A model generated the notes under the pieces. It did no database searches and was not told the DNA's origin. It saw only the letters and a list, made by a program, of their open reading frames with translations. 64,000 nucleotides of DNA from Armatimonadota bacterium (GTDB lineage Bacteria; Armatimonadota; HRBIN16): the NCBI GenBank assembly GCA_026003195.1, contig BPGU01000001.1:1101398-1165397 (forward strand), written 5' to 3'. A program made the translations under genes and the position numbers. Positions 1-9,246 of this stretch are shown here, in pieces; position 1 is the first letter of the stretch; every line of letters starts with the position of its first letter.

Positions 1-2454
1 ATTGGCGCGGACGGCAACTACGGCGGCAAAACGCTGTTCCTGGAATACGAAGTGAGGGTGCCGCAAACGGGCAACTACTTTTTCTTCGCTCGCAAGTTCT
101 GGAAGCACGGTCCTTTCCGCTGGCGCTTCGATGACGGCGCATGGCAGATTTGCGACCGTGACGTATCCCTGCTGGACGAAGCTCCGTTGCGACCGCTACT
201 GGTCGCGAACTGGGTATCGCTGGGGCAGGTTAAACTGACCGCTGGCACGCATCGCCTGCGCATTGAGGTGCTGCAAAACGAGGGGGCGGTCTGTTTCGAC
301 GCCTTCCTGCTCACCAGCAGATACATCGTTCCGCGCGGCAAATTGAAGCCAAACGAGAGGTACAACATGGCGATGGACGGATGGTTCGCTTTCGAACCCG
401 CACCTGATGCCTTTCGTCCCTCCCCGATTGACCTGCGCTTCCTGAACGAGAAGGTGGCAGGCGAGAATGGGTGGATCATAGTGAAAAACGGGCAGTTCGT
501 TCACAGCAAGACGGGCAAACCCGTGCGATTCTGGGCGGTGAACGCGGGACCGGATATCATTCGCATGGACAGGGCGTCGGTAGACTATCTCGCGCGCCAT
601 CTGGCGAAATACGGCGTGAATATGGTGCGGATACATGGTGGCATCTGGGGGGATGATTACACGAAAGTCGACCGCGAGTATCTGGACAAGTACTTCTACT
701 TCATCTCCGCGATGAAGCGCGAGGGCATCTACGTCACGTTGTCCATTTACTTCCCCCTGTGGTTGCGGTTCACGCCACAGGATGGCTACGGCGACTACAA
801 CAATCAGCATCCCTTCGCCATGCCGTTCTTCAACAAGCGGTTTCAGGAGATTTACAAGGGCTGGTGGCGTGAGCTGATGACCACGCGCAATCCGTATACA
901 GGCATCGCTCTCAAGGATGAACCGGCGGTGGCGATGGTGGAGCTGATGAACGAGGATTCCTACTTCTTCTGGACGTTCACGCCCTACCAGAACATCCCCG
1001 CCCAGCAGATGGAGATTCTGGAGAAGGAGTTCGGCAACTGGCTGAGGGCGAAGTACGGTTCGCTGGGAGCAGCGTTCGCTACATGGGGTGGCGACCGTAT
1101 CCGCGGGGATGACGAAGCAGCCGGACGCGCCGGCTTCATGGGCTTGTGGGAGATGTTCAACCAGCGCAACAAACGCGCTCAGGATACCGCCGAGTTTCTC
1201 GCCAAACACCAGCGCGCCTGGTTCGCCCAGATGCGTGATTATGTGAAGAAGGAGCTGGGCTACAAAGGGCTGGTACAGGCTTCGAACTGGATTACTGCCA
1301 GCGCACAGATTCTGGGACCGCTGGACAAGTGGAGCAACGCGGTGTGCGACTACATGGACCGGCATGGCTACTTTGGCGGCCCGCACGAGGGTGAACGTGC
1401 AGGGTGGTCTCTGAATGTCGGCGACCTGTACGATGACGCCTGCGCCCTCACCGAAGTGGCGAAGGGTTCCCTGCCACTGATGGACATCATCTACAACGGT
1501 TTGCCCTCCATCATCAGCGAGGTGAACTGGACACCACCCAACCGCTTCCGCGCCGATTTCCCCTTCCTGTTTGCTACCTACGGAGTGCTGCAGGGCACGG
1601 ACGGCGTGTACTTCTTCGCCCTATCGGGTCCCAGCTGGCAGCAGGTGTTGAGCAAGTTCTCCATCCAGACGCCGGTGGTCATGGGGCAGTTTCCTGCCGA
1701 CGCACTCGTCTATCGGCTGGGGCTGGTGCAGGAGAGCCAGCCGGTGGTAGAAGCCAACCTGAAGCTGCAGGACCTCTTTGCGCTCAAAGGAGCGCCTGTC
1801 TCGCAACCGGTGAATCTGGATGAGTTGCGTGCGCGCGACATTCCTGCCGGGCAGACCGCGCAGGTGCAGCAGCTGGAGGCGATAGACCCGCTGGCGCATC
1901 TGGTGGGCAAGGTGCAGATGAACTTCGTGGAGCGCGATACGCCCTCCCGCATCGCCGACCTCTCGCGTTACATTGACCGTAACGGCAGTAAGGTGCGCAG
2001 TATCACGGGCGAGCTGCTATGGGACTACGGCAGCGGGCTGGTCACGGTCAATGCCCCGAAGGCACAGGGGGTATGCGGCTTCCTGCAGAAGGCGGGCACG
2101 GTGAGACTGCGCGACGTGACCATCTCCAGCCCTGTGGGGTATGGCACGATACTGCTGGTGCCGCTGGATGGACAGCCTCTGCGCACCTCGCGCAAGATGC
2201 TGTTGCAGGTGATGAGTGAAGACACGAACTACGGCTGGAGTGCACCCGGTACGGGCAAGCGAGCGATTCAAAATCTGGGCACTGCGCCCATCAACGTGCG
2301 GCGATTCAGCGGCACGGTCACCCTCACCCGTCCCGACGCCAGTCAGCTGAAGGTCACGCCGCTGGACTGGAACGGCTATCCTGCTGGCAAGCCCACTCCG
2401 GGAGGCAAAATCAACCTGCAGCCAACGGTGATGTATTACCTCATTGAGCGTTAA
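1..2454 (+). CDS. Clan GH-A-like glycoside hydrolase with beta-sandwich domains (5' end missing)
   Basis: The frame is open from base 1, so the N-terminus lies outside the window; 817 residues are visible. The first ~110 residues look like a carbohydrate-binding beta-sandwich (GTHRLRIEVL, CFDAFLL). A TIM-barrel follows: WAVNAG, GVNMVRIHGG, then ELMNEDS with a Glu codon at 952-954 that fits the acid/base of clan GH-A, and ISEVNW with Glu at 1519-1521 that fits the nucleophile. The last ~200 residues are beta-rich. Such enzymes hydrolyse beta-linked glycans outside the cytoplasm; the substrate cannot be read from the sequence. It is the only gene of its transcription unit in view. GH5 is the nearest family by motif; other GH-A families are possible. 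Confidence 0.75.
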   Translation: MGADGNYGGKTLFLEYEVRVPQTGNYFFFARKFWKHGPFRWRFDDGAWQICDRDVSLLDEAPLRPLLVANWVSLGQVKLTAGTHRLRIEVLQNEGAVCFDAFLLTSRYIVPRGKLKPNERYNMAMDGWFAFEPAPDAFRPSPIDLRFLNEKVAGENGWIIVKNGQFVHSKTGKPVRFWAVNAGPDIIRMDRASVDYLARHLAKYGVNMVRIHGGIWGDDYTKVDREYLDKYFYFISAMKREGIYVTLSIYFPLWLRFTPQDGYGDYNNQHPFAMPFFNKRFQEIYKGWWRELMTTRNPYTGIALKDEPAVAMVELMNEDSYFFWTFTPYQNIPAQQMEILEKEFGNWLRAKYGSLGAAFATWGGDRIRGDDEAAGRAGFMGLWEMFNQRNKRAQDTAEFLAKHQRAWFAQMRDYVKKELGYKGLVQASNWITASAQILGPLDKWSNAVCDYMDRHGYFGGPHEGERAGWSLNVGDLYDDACALTEVAKGSLPLMDIIYNGLPSIISEVNWTPPNRFRADFPFLFATYGVLQGTDGVYFFALSGPSWQQVLSKFSIQTPVVMGQFPADALVYRLGLVQESQPVVEANLKLQDLFALKGAPVSQPVNLDELRARDIPAGQTAQVQQLEAIDPLAHLVGKVQMNFVERDTPSRIADLSRYIDRNGSKVRSITGELLWDYGSGLVTVNAPKAQGVCGFLQKAGTVRLRDVTISSPVGYGTILLVPLDGQPLRTSRKMLLQVMSEDTNYGWSAPGTGKRAIQNLGTAPINVRRFSGTVTLTRPDASQLKVTPLDWNGYPAGKPTPGGKINLQPTVMYYLIER

Positions 2455-2487
2455 CCTCAGAATACGCTATAATACGGGCGGAGGTGA
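2444..2487 (+). promoter_or_regulatory. Promoter and strong RBS of the Uma2 gene
   Basis: A TATAAT -10 at 2468-2473 lies 18 bases after TTGAGC (2444-2449). GGAGGTGA at 2480-2487 is a strong ribosome binding site six bases before the ATG at 2494. The transcript leader would be very short. Confidence 0.6.
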
Positions 2488-2493
2488 AGCACA

Positions 2494-3117
2494 ATGGCGA
2501 CAACGACCCAATCAGCCTCCGCCCGTCCCCTGCCCCAGGGCAGAATCAGCTACGAAGAGTTTCTACAGTGGCTGGACGAAGACACCTGGGCGGAATGGGT
2601 AGATGGAGAGGTGCAAATCATGAGCCCCGTCGGTATCGAGCATGAACTGGTAGCAATGTATCTCAAAACACTACTGACAAGCCATGTTAGCATGAAAAAC
2701 CTTGGGGTCGTGCTGGATGAGCCGTTTCAGATGAAAAGCGGACCAGAGCTGCCCGGACGCTCTCCAGACATCTTCTTCGTCTCTGCAGCCCGCGTCCACC
2801 TGATTCAGGAGCACTTCCTGAACGGTCCTGCCGACCTGGTGGTAGAGGTCATCAGTCCCGAAAGCCGCGCACGCGACCGCGGTGAGAAGTACTATGAATA
2901 CGAGCAAGCAGGCGTGAAGGAGTACTGGATGGTAGACCCCGACCGGAAGCAGGTGGAGTTTCACGTACTCAGCCCGCAGGGCATCTACCAGCCCGCATTC
3001 GTGGGCAACGAGGGAGAATACCACTCCGCCGCCGTGGAAGGCTTCTGGATTCGGGTGGAGTGGCTGTGGCAGCGCCCGCCGATGCAGGAGGTACTGAAGG
3101 CGTGGGGATGGTTGTAA
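2494..3117 (+). CDS. Uma2 family (DUF820) putative restriction endonuclease-like protein
   Basis: A 207-residue protein with the Uma2 layout: an N-terminal ISYEEFLQW / WVDGEVQIMSP segment, then RSPDIFFVS (conserved Asp), LVVEVISPES (Glu of the PD-(D/E)XK-like core) and EYWMVDPDRKQVE. The length is usual for the family. Uma2 proteins are widespread, often multicopy, and have a predicted nuclease fold; a biological role has not been established. It has its own promoter and RBS and stands alone, ending nine bases from the convergent beta-helix gene. No terminator is visible in that short gap. Confidence 0.88.
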   Translation: MATTTQSASARPLPQGRISYEEFLQWLDEDTWAEWVDGEVQIMSPVGIEHELVAMYLKTLLTSHVSMKNLGVVLDEPFQMKSGPELPGRSPDIFFVSAARVHLIQEHFLNGPADLVVEVISPESRARDRGEKYYEYEQAGVKEYWMVDPDRKQVEFHVLSPQGIYQPAFVGNEGEYHSAAVEGFWIRVEWLWQRPPMQEVLKAWGWL

Positions 3118-3126
3118 TCAAAACCC

Positions 3127-5667
3127 CTACCTCCACCCCTTGTGTCCTATCTTCTCTACTGGTATCGCCCGAAAACCCAGTTTCCACGCTGGCGAATCGG
3201 GACGCAGACGGTAGTCGTCCTTCTCCGGAGCGACGAAGAGCGGGTCGTTAATCAGCGAATGGGCGTCGAAACCCGCCTTCTGCCAGTCCTCAAAGTCGCC
3301 CAGAGGTGTGATACGTCGATGGAGTTGTCGCAAATCGGCACCGCGCAGCCAGTACAGGTTATAATCCCACTCTGCGAAGCGGTCACGCCGATTGTCCCAC
3401 GAGAAGATAAGCGTGGCTTCAGGCTTGGAGTAGACGATAATGTTGCGCACGAAGCGGTTGCCCTGCATGAAGTCGTCGCGCGGCTGCAGGCGAATCTGCT
3501 CAACAGAGGCATCTACGAAGACGTTGTTTTCGAATACGTTGTTTTTGCCTCCGTGCACGCAGATACCACCGTTCACCGTACGCGCCACGATGTTACCCAA
3601 GACGGTAGTGCCGCTGCTGTAGTCATCCAGATAGATGCCCCAGGTGAAGTACGGGGTGACGATTTTGCCGTCAGGCGTGCTAATCATGCCCACCGAGTCC
3701 AGAATCAGGTTATAGCGGATGATGTTGCCGGTGTCCTGCTGGTCTCTGCCCAGAGTCTCTATCGCGCCCGTGTCGTTGGTCTCCAGGTTCGTACGGCGCA
3801 GGTCATTATACTCCACGATGTTGCGGTGTGACTGGCGCGTGGGGTCCAGCGTCTTCAGCGAGATGGCGTATCGAGGGGTATCCCATATCGTGTTGTGCGC
3901 GATGCGGTTTTCACTACCTGTGATGACATATACCCCCGCCACATGTTTGTATATCAGCCCCAGCCGCTGCATGACGTTGCCTGCGACGAGGTTGCGGCGC
4001 GGCTGGCTGGCGTTGTCGCCGACGAGGATGACGCCCCCCTGCCCCACGTCCTCCACACGGTTCTTCACGAACTGGATGCGCTCACTCCGTTCCTCCAGCC
4101 GTAGCGCATAGCCGCCCGTCCAGCGAAACGTGCAGCCCGACACCACGCAATCGCGCGCGCCAGACATCCATATCACTGCATCCGCAGGCATGTAGTAGTT
4201 GGTGGTGAGTGTGTAATTGGTATCCATGAAGGTAAATCCCTCGAAGCGCAGATGCTCCACCCACCTGCCCTGTTCCGGTTCACCCTTCAGCACAATCAGG
4301 CGGTCTAACCGCGCCAGCACAGCAGGCTCAGCAGGTGGTGGGTTACCCTCGGCGAGATAGAGCAGCTCGCCCTTTTGCCTGTCCAGATACCACTCGTTGG
4401 GAGCGTCCAGCGCTTCGCGCACCCCTTCGATGAAATAGCGGTTGCCGAGGCGGATGTCGTCGGTATAACCGTCGGGCGGAAGGAGAACCCTGCGGGTATC
4501 GTAGTCGATGCGCACCACGGGGGCGATGGCGTTCACCCATCCCCACGCGGGAAAGATGTGCAGTTCCGCTCCCGAGATATCTTTCCAGCGCGGAAGATCG
4601 CCCTCGCGAAACACCAGGTACTGCCGGGAACCCGCAGGCTGGGGTGTCGCTACAGTGATTTCCTTGCCGATGGCTTCGTCGCACGCTTCCGCTTGAATCA
4701 AGAGAAGATGCCCTGTCTTCGGTTGATCGAGGCGGAACGCACCCCACCATTCGAAATCGCCGATTGCCTGTTTGGGGTCCCAGCTGGCGTCCTGTACCAG
4801 CGCAAGCGCATCCAGGTTCAGCCCACCGCCTTGCAGGTTTTTCCAGCGTAACGTGCGCTCCCCCGCCTGTAAGTGCAGTTCGGCAACCAGTGACCAGCGG
4901 AAGTTGCCCCACCCGCCAGTGTTGGGCAGGTTTCGCAGGGGTATTGCTTGGTCGTTGTCCACCTGTATGGCACACCGCCCGCTCATGTCGAACGCATCGC
5001 CCGCGTTATCCGCCGCGTAGCGCATCCAGAGACGATACCTGCCGGTTTCTGGCACGCGGATGCGCCATACCAGCGTGTCGCCCGGATGGTGAATGTTGCC
5101 CACCCCCTGTCCAAAAACGCCACGCTCCCACCGCTCGCCGTGAAAGTCGGCGAACAGCCAGCCACCTGTGAGCGGATTCTGGGCATCGAAGTTCGGGTGA
5201 CGCGCGCGTATTGCCCAGCGATTACCCAGACGGAGCAAACGAGGGGTTTCTCCCATGCTCAGGGCATCGGGAACGCTTACAGACCAGAGGTTATTCCGTA
5301 CCTTTCGCCAGCCGGACAGGGGCACTCCACCGCTCAGTACGACTGTGCCCACCTTCGCAGCACGGTAAACCACAGGCGCGTCGGGAGTGCCCGAGTCTTC
5401 GGGCGTGAACACCAGAGGCTCTTTCAGGTAGTAGGTGCCCTGCCCTACCACCACCTCCACCGGCTGACGTAGCCCCTGCCTTTTCAACTCTCGCACCGCC
5501 CTTTGGGCGCGCTGCAGGGTGGCAAAGGGTCCGTCCGTTCGGCGGGCGTTTGGTCGCTCCAGCCTGCCCGACCACGAATCGCTGCCCCGTGGGGAGACAT
5601 AAAACCGCAACGGAGCCCCACCAGCAGCTATCGGCAACAATACTATCATGGCACACAGAGTCCTCAT
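3127..5667 (-). CDS. Secreted right-handed parallel beta-helix protein
   Basis: 846 residues with a signal peptide (MRTLCAMIVLLPIAAGG). The opening FYVSPRGSDSWSGR and GPFATLQRAQRAV are typical of the N-cap of secreted parallel beta-helix proteins (polysaccharide lyase or polysaccharide-binding type). The second half has rungs with N-rich turns: NRVEDVGQGGVILVGDN, NRIAHNTIWDT, NVFENNVFVD. Residues ~150-300 hold an inserted beta-sandwich (WRIRVPETGRYRLWMRY). The likely role is binding or cleaving extracellular polysaccharide; catalytic residues cannot be assigned. GGAGGAG lies just ahead of the ATG. The DUF4870 gene ends 20 bases upstream on the same strand, so the two are probably cotranscribed. 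Confidence 0.82.
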   Translation of the reverse strand: MRTLCAMIVLLPIAAGGAPLRFYVSPRGSDSWSGRLERPNARRTDGPFATLQRAQRAVRELKRQGLRQPVEVVVGQGTYYLKEPLVFTPEDSGTPDAPVVYRAAKVGTVVLSGGVPLSGWRKVRNNLWSVSVPDALSMGETPRLLRLGNRWAIRARHPNFDAQNPLTGGWLFADFHGERWERGVFGQGVGNIHHPGDTLVWRIRVPETGRYRLWMRYAADNAGDAFDMSGRCAIQVDNDQAIPLRNLPNTGGWGNFRWSLVAELHLQAGERTLRWKNLQGGGLNLDALALVQDASWDPKQAIGDFEWWGAFRLDQPKTGHLLLIQAEACDEAIGKEITVATPQPAGSRQYLVFREGDLPRWKDISGAELHIFPAWGWVNAIAPVVRIDYDTRRVLLPPDGYTDDIRLGNRYFIEGVREALDAPNEWYLDRQKGELLYLAEGNPPPAEPAVLARLDRLIVLKGEPEQGRWVEHLRFEGFTFMDTNYTLTTNYYMPADAVIWMSGARDCVVSGCTFRWTGGYALRLEERSERIQFVKNRVEDVGQGGVILVGDNASQPRRNLVAGNVMQRLGLIYKHVAGVYVITGSENRIAHNTIWDTPRYAISLKTLDPTRQSHRNIVEYNDLRRTNLETNDTGAIETLGRDQQDTGNIIRYNLILDSVGMISTPDGKIVTPYFTWGIYLDDYSSGTTVLGNIVARTVNGGICVHGGKNNVFENNVFVDASVEQIRLQPRDDFMQGNRFVRNIIVYSKPEATLIFSWDNRRDRFAEWDYNLYWLRGADLRQLHRRITPLGDFEDWQKAGFDAHSLINDPLFVAPEKDDYRLRPDSPAWKLGFRAIPVEKIGHKGWR

Positions 5668-5687
5668 CGGCTATCTCCTCCTCGCTT

Positions 5688-6035
5688 CTACTCCTTCACG
5701 AAACGAATGTTGAGCGGATAGCGATACACTTCGCCCCTGCCTGCGGCGAGAATGCCCAGGATCATCACCACAATCTGAAAGATAGCCAGAGCGATGAAGA
5801 GCACAAGACCTATTAGCACAAAGGTCAGCAAAAAGGCAACAACCCAGTAGATGAGCATGGTAATCTGGAAATTGAGCACTTCCGTGGCGGTACGTCGGAC
5901 GAAATCCGAATCTTTTCCCACCGTCAGCATCAGCACGAGCGGCAGAATAATGTTCCCCAGCAGTACCACTGTGGCGAGCGGGGCGAGGTGGCAGACAATC
6001 GCCCATGTGGTTTCACTGGAAGATGGCTGAGACAT
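5688..6035 (-). CDS. DUF4870 (Tic20-like) membrane protein
   Basis: 115 residues with the DUF4870 pattern: an N-terminal TTWAIVCHLAPLATVV helix, the charged loop GKDSDFVRRTATEVLNFQ, two long hydrophobic helices (LLTFVLIGLVLFIALAIF) and a C-terminal amphipathic stretch ending in PLNIRFVKE. The family has a Tic20-like fold and lies in the cytoplasmic membrane; its function is unknown. GGGGGAGGG serves as RBS ahead of the ATG. It is first in a two-gene unit with the beta-helix protein. Confidence 0.88.
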   Translation of the reverse strand: MSQPSSSETTWAIVCHLAPLATVVLLGNIILPLVLMLTVGKDSDFVRRTATEVLNFQITMLIYWVVAFLLTFVLIGLVLFIALAIFQIVVMILGILAAGRGEVYRYPLNIRFVKE

Positions 6036-6098
6036 CGATGAGCCCTCCCCCTGCGTAAAGAGTCAATAGAGGGTTCAACACGGCTCGCCGTTTTCCTC

Positions 6099-6139
6099 TT
6101 ACAATGCCCCTGCTCCCTCCGCGAGGGCATCCTTCAGCC
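6099..6139 (-). repeat. Displaced copy of the glnD 3' end
   Basis: Read on the minus strand this encodes LKDALAEGAGAL plus a stop codon; the functional glnD end at 6544-6584 encodes LRDALAEGAGAL. The 41-base copies differ at seven positions; all changes are synonymous except one Lys/Arg. Similarity stops upstream of the leucine codon. The pattern resembles the scar left when an inserting element supplies a new 3' end for its target gene. Confidence 0.8.
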
Positions 6140-6155
6140 AGGAGGTGGATGATTT

Positions 6156-6228
6156 ACCGCAGAGAGCGCGGAGGACGCAGAGAGGGCTTGCTGTGAAGAA
6201 AAATCCCTGCGTGCTCAGCGGATTTTGT
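6156..6228. repeat. GCAGAG-rich fold-back repeat
   Basis: Bases 6156-6185 are built from CGCAGAG-like units; 6204-6224 hold a partly complementary TCCCTGCG...CAGCGGA arm, so the stretch can fold back. Similar CGCAGAG minirepeats are scattered in intergenic DNA of many bacteria. It lies between the two glnD 3' ends. No coding sense is seen. Confidence 0.4.
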
Positions 6229-6237
6229 TCCCCCGGG

Positions 6238-6474
6238 CTAGCCCAACCAGTTCTTCACCTTATAAGCCAATATCGGGAACAGGCCGAGCAATATCTCCAG
6301 TTCTACAATGTTTGCCGCCTGCCGGCGACTGTAATACACCATGTGCCACAGTTCACCCACGACCGGTGCACAAAGATAGACTGTACCGTCCATGCTATTG
6401 ATTCTGTCGAGAAGTTTCGGCTCTCCACGCCATATCCCGCTAACGTGGTTGGTGTCCATCAGGTAACGGCTCAT
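6238..6474 (-). pseudogene. Truncated PIN-domain (VapC-like) gene
   Basis: About 78 residues from MSRYLMDTNHVSG, which has the first PIN acidic residue (MDTN). CAPVVGELW has the second (E). The protein ends at ILAYKVKNWLG, where intact VapC proteins of ~130 residues still need the segment with the third and fourth acidic residues (usually around ND.LIAA). It is therefore probably inactive. The ATG at 6474 is preferred over upstream codons because the PIN core begins there and AAGGGA precedes it. No VapB-type antitoxin gene is next to it. It sits inside the 404-base segment between the two glnD 3' ends. Confidence 0.7.
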
Positions 6475-6543
6475 TGAACTTCCCTTTCTCGCCACCTTGC
6501 CTCGATTATGCCTGAACTTATGGTTCACTTCTTCAGATTTGCT

Positions 6544-9240
6544 TTACAGCGCACCTGCTCCCTCTGCGAGAGCGTCCCTCAGCCTCTGGGCATCCGCGCG
6601 GATTTTGTTGCCTTCGGCGTCGGTGATATAGAAGACGCCCACCGCCTTACCTGCCCATGTGCTGAGCTTGGCACTGTGGATGTTCCATCCTAGCTGCGAC
6701 AGCGCGCGACATACCCAGTACAGCATCCCGATATGTTCTGTGGTGCGCACCTCAATCACCGTGAACTGTTCCGAGAGATCGTGGTGAATCACCAGGCTCA
6801 CCAACTCGGGGGGCGTTTGCTCCACGCGCCTGCGCCGCCTGAGTAATTCGACGACCGACATCTCACCGGTCAACACTGCTACCATGTTCTCTTCTATTTC
6901 GGCTCGCTTGGAGGGCGGAATGGGACGACCGCGATAGTCTACCCACAGGGTATCCAGTGCGATTTTGATTTCTCCCGAACGGGTGAACACGTTCGCCGCG
7001 TGTACTGCCACCTGCCCCGCGTACAACACCCCCGCAATCTTCGCCAGCAGACCGGGTTCGGGGTCGTCTATTGCGCAGACAGTGAGCTCGGTCACCGAAG
7101 CATCGGGAGGCGTCTGGAAAGCGAGTTGCGGTACGCCCTTCATCGCCTCCTGCACCATGCGGATATGCAAGCCGATTTGCTCCTGGGGTGTGTTGAGCAG
7201 GTAGGTTGCTGGCATTTGATTCAGATGGCGTGCCACCAGGTCCTCCGGGAGGTTTTCCAGGCTCAGCTCCTTCGCCAGCCTGCGCCGGAACCGACCGATG
7301 TCGGGCGGGGCGTGTTCTACCGCCTCCGAAGCCATCAGGAAACGCTCCGCTTTGCGGTGCAGTTCGCGCAGGAACGCTGCTTTCACCTCCGTCCACTGTC
7401 CGCTACCAACAGCATGAGTGTCGGCGTATGTCAGGATGTACAGCATGTTCAATCGCTCTATGGTATCGACGGTGTGGACAAAATCGCGTATGGTTTCCTC
7501 TAGATTGAGGTCACGCAGCCGGGAGGTCTCCGCCATCAGCAGGTGATGTTTCACCAGAAACACCAGGTCGGCAATCGCGTCATCGCTGAGGTATAGCCGT
7601 TTCCCCACCTCCTGTGCCATCTGGGCGCCTGCCTCGGCGTGGTCTGCGTGTGGGTTCGCTTTGCCGGCGTCGTGCAACAGCGCAGCCAGATACAGCACCT
7701 CACGGTGCGGCGTTTCCTGAAAGATACGCCGGTAGTCGGCGTAGTTGGGGTCGGTGATGGAGCTCAACGCTTCGATATTCTCTACCACGCGCAGGGTATG
7801 TTCCCCTACGGTGAAGTCGTGCGATGGATCGTAGGGAATCAGCGTGCGCGTTGCTTCAAACTCGGGCAGAATCCACCCCAGCACGCCCGTGTCCGCCATC
7901 TGTCGCAAGGCGCGCGCCACCCCGCCGGGAGCGCGGAGGATGGAGAGAAACGTCTCCGCCAGGTGTTTGGGGTCATGCGTTGTCGGTTTCTGCCCAACGG
8001 TGTGACGCATCAGCCGCTGCAGAGGTATGCTGAGGCGCAGCTCATATTCTTGCGCCAGTCGCACCGCCCACACCATCCACGCAGGGTCTTCACGCAGCAG
8101 AAGGTTTTGCGCCGGTACCACCTCCTGGCGCTCGCTGTCCAGTCCAATGCCCAGTACGTGTCGTCCCTGCTCGACGCGATGTATCACTTCCTCACAGATT
8201 CGGTGTGCATTGACAGCGTGCAGATAATAATCGTGCATGAACTGCTCCACAGCAGGGGTGTGCTCACCGGGCAGGTATCCCAACCGGGAGGCGATTTGTT
8301 CTTGTTTGGCAGCAGTCAGCACATCTCGCTGTTCCCCTGCCAGGATGTGCAGGTGGTTGCGCACGCGCAGCAAAAACTCGTGTGCCTGAATCAGGCGGTC
8401 AGCGTCCTCTGGCGCAAGCCACTCGCGGGCGACCAGCTGTCCCCACTCCCCAGCGGTGGGTAGTCCTGCCCATCCCGTCGCTAACCACCGCACCAGGTGA
8501 ATATCGCGCAGTCCGCCGGCTCCCTCTTTAATGTTCGGCTCTACCAGGTAAGGCGTGGTGCCATACCGGGCGCGTATCTGTCGCCTCTCCATGATTTTGC
8601 GAAACAGAAAGTCGGTGGGATTGAAGTTTGCCCAGAACTCCTCCAGAAAACGGGCGAAGATATGACGGCTTCCCGTCACCAGTCGGGCATCCACAAGGGT
8701 GGTCTGGGTGGTGTGGTCCAGCGTTGCACAGTCTTCTATCAAACGATAGGCATAGCCCACCTTGAGGCGACCGTATTCCATCATGACATCCATGAGCAGG
8801 CGAAACATCTCACGGATAATGCGGTCGGTAGTGGCATCGCCGTCGCGTTCAGGAATGAAAGTGATGTCGATATCCGAGTGCGGTGAAAGTTCCATTCGCC
8901 CATATCCACCAGTGGCAGCCACAGCGACCTCTGGGGGATGTGCCACATGGGCACGCTGGATAGCAAGATGAAAGAGCCGACGCACCACAGCATCCGCTAA
9001 TGCGGTAAAGGAACGGCACGCACTCAGTCCATCATGGGGAGGCTGAATCTCACGCATGAGGTGTTCCCGCTGTTGCACTATCCACTGCCCGATTTCGCGG
9101 GCATCCTGCATGGCGTCTAGAGCCTGCATCCACTCCTCGCGCAGATGGACGGCGATGATGCTATCGCTGGATGGAACAACGTGAACCTCCTCCTGAGAAC
9201 CTACTGTTACCCCTTGTGTTTTGGTTTTCCAACGACTCAT
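6544..9240 (-). CDS. glnD: [Protein-PII] uridylyltransferase / uridylyl-removing enzyme
   Basis: 898 residues in the usual GlnD order. The nucleotidyltransferase motif GGYGRMELSPHSDIDI is at ~111-126. An HD domain with LLHDAGKA is at ~510. Two ACT domains are at ~710 and ~820 (VCAIDDPEPGLLAKIAG; EVRTTEHIGMLYWVCRAL). GlnD senses glutamine and adds or removes UMP on PII, so it controls nitrogen assimilation; both the transferase and HD residues look intact. It is last in the ribBA-to-glnD operon. Its RBS, GGAGTGAG, overlaps the corrected stop codon of the LptF/LptG gene six bases upstream. The 3' end is duplicated at 6099-6139. Confidence 0.95.
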   Translation of the reverse strand: MSRWKTKTQGVTVGSQEEVHVVPSSDSIIAVHLREEWMQALDAMQDAREIGQWIVQQREHLMREIQPPHDGLSACRSFTALADAVVRRLFHLAIQRAHVAHPPEVAVAATGGYGRMELSPHSDIDITFIPERDGDATTDRIIREMFRLLMDVMMEYGRLKVGYAYRLIEDCATLDHTTQTTLVDARLVTGSRHIFARFLEEFWANFNPTDFLFRKIMERRQIRARYGTTPYLVEPNIKEGAGGLRDIHLVRWLATGWAGLPTAGEWGQLVAREWLAPEDADRLIQAHEFLLRVRNHLHILAGEQRDVLTAAKQEQIASRLGYLPGEHTPAVEQFMHDYYLHAVNAHRICEEVIHRVEQGRHVLGIGLDSERQEVVPAQNLLLREDPAWMVWAVRLAQEYELRLSIPLQRLMRHTVGQKPTTHDPKHLAETFLSILRAPGGVARALRQMADTGVLGWILPEFEATRTLIPYDPSHDFTVGEHTLRVVENIEALSSITDPNYADYRRIFQETPHREVLYLAALLHDAGKANPHADHAEAGAQMAQEVGKRLYLSDDAIADLVFLVKHHLLMAETSRLRDLNLEETIRDFVHTVDTIERLNMLYILTYADTHAVGSGQWTEVKAAFLRELHRKAERFLMASEAVEHAPPDIGRFRRRLAKELSLENLPEDLVARHLNQMPATYLLNTPQEQIGLHIRMVQEAMKGVPQLAFQTPPDASVTELTVCAIDDPEPGLLAKIAGVLYAGQVAVHAANVFTRSGEIKIALDTLWVDYRGRPIPPSKRAEIEENMVAVLTGEMSVVELLRRRRRVEQTPPELVSLVIHHDLSEQFTVIEVRTTEHIGMLYWVCRALSQLGWNIHSAKLSTWAGKAVGVFYITDAEGNKIRADAQRLRDALAEGAGAL

Positions 9241-9246
9241 TTTTTC

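Noticed and set aside
196-1386. 396-codon open frame on the minus strand
   Set aside because: Antisense to the glycoside hydrolase; composition is a shadow of the coding frame and it has no family motif.
6145-6477. Plus-strand frame in the segment after glnD
   Set aside because: Antisense to the truncated PIN gene and GCAGAG repeat; no RBS or family.
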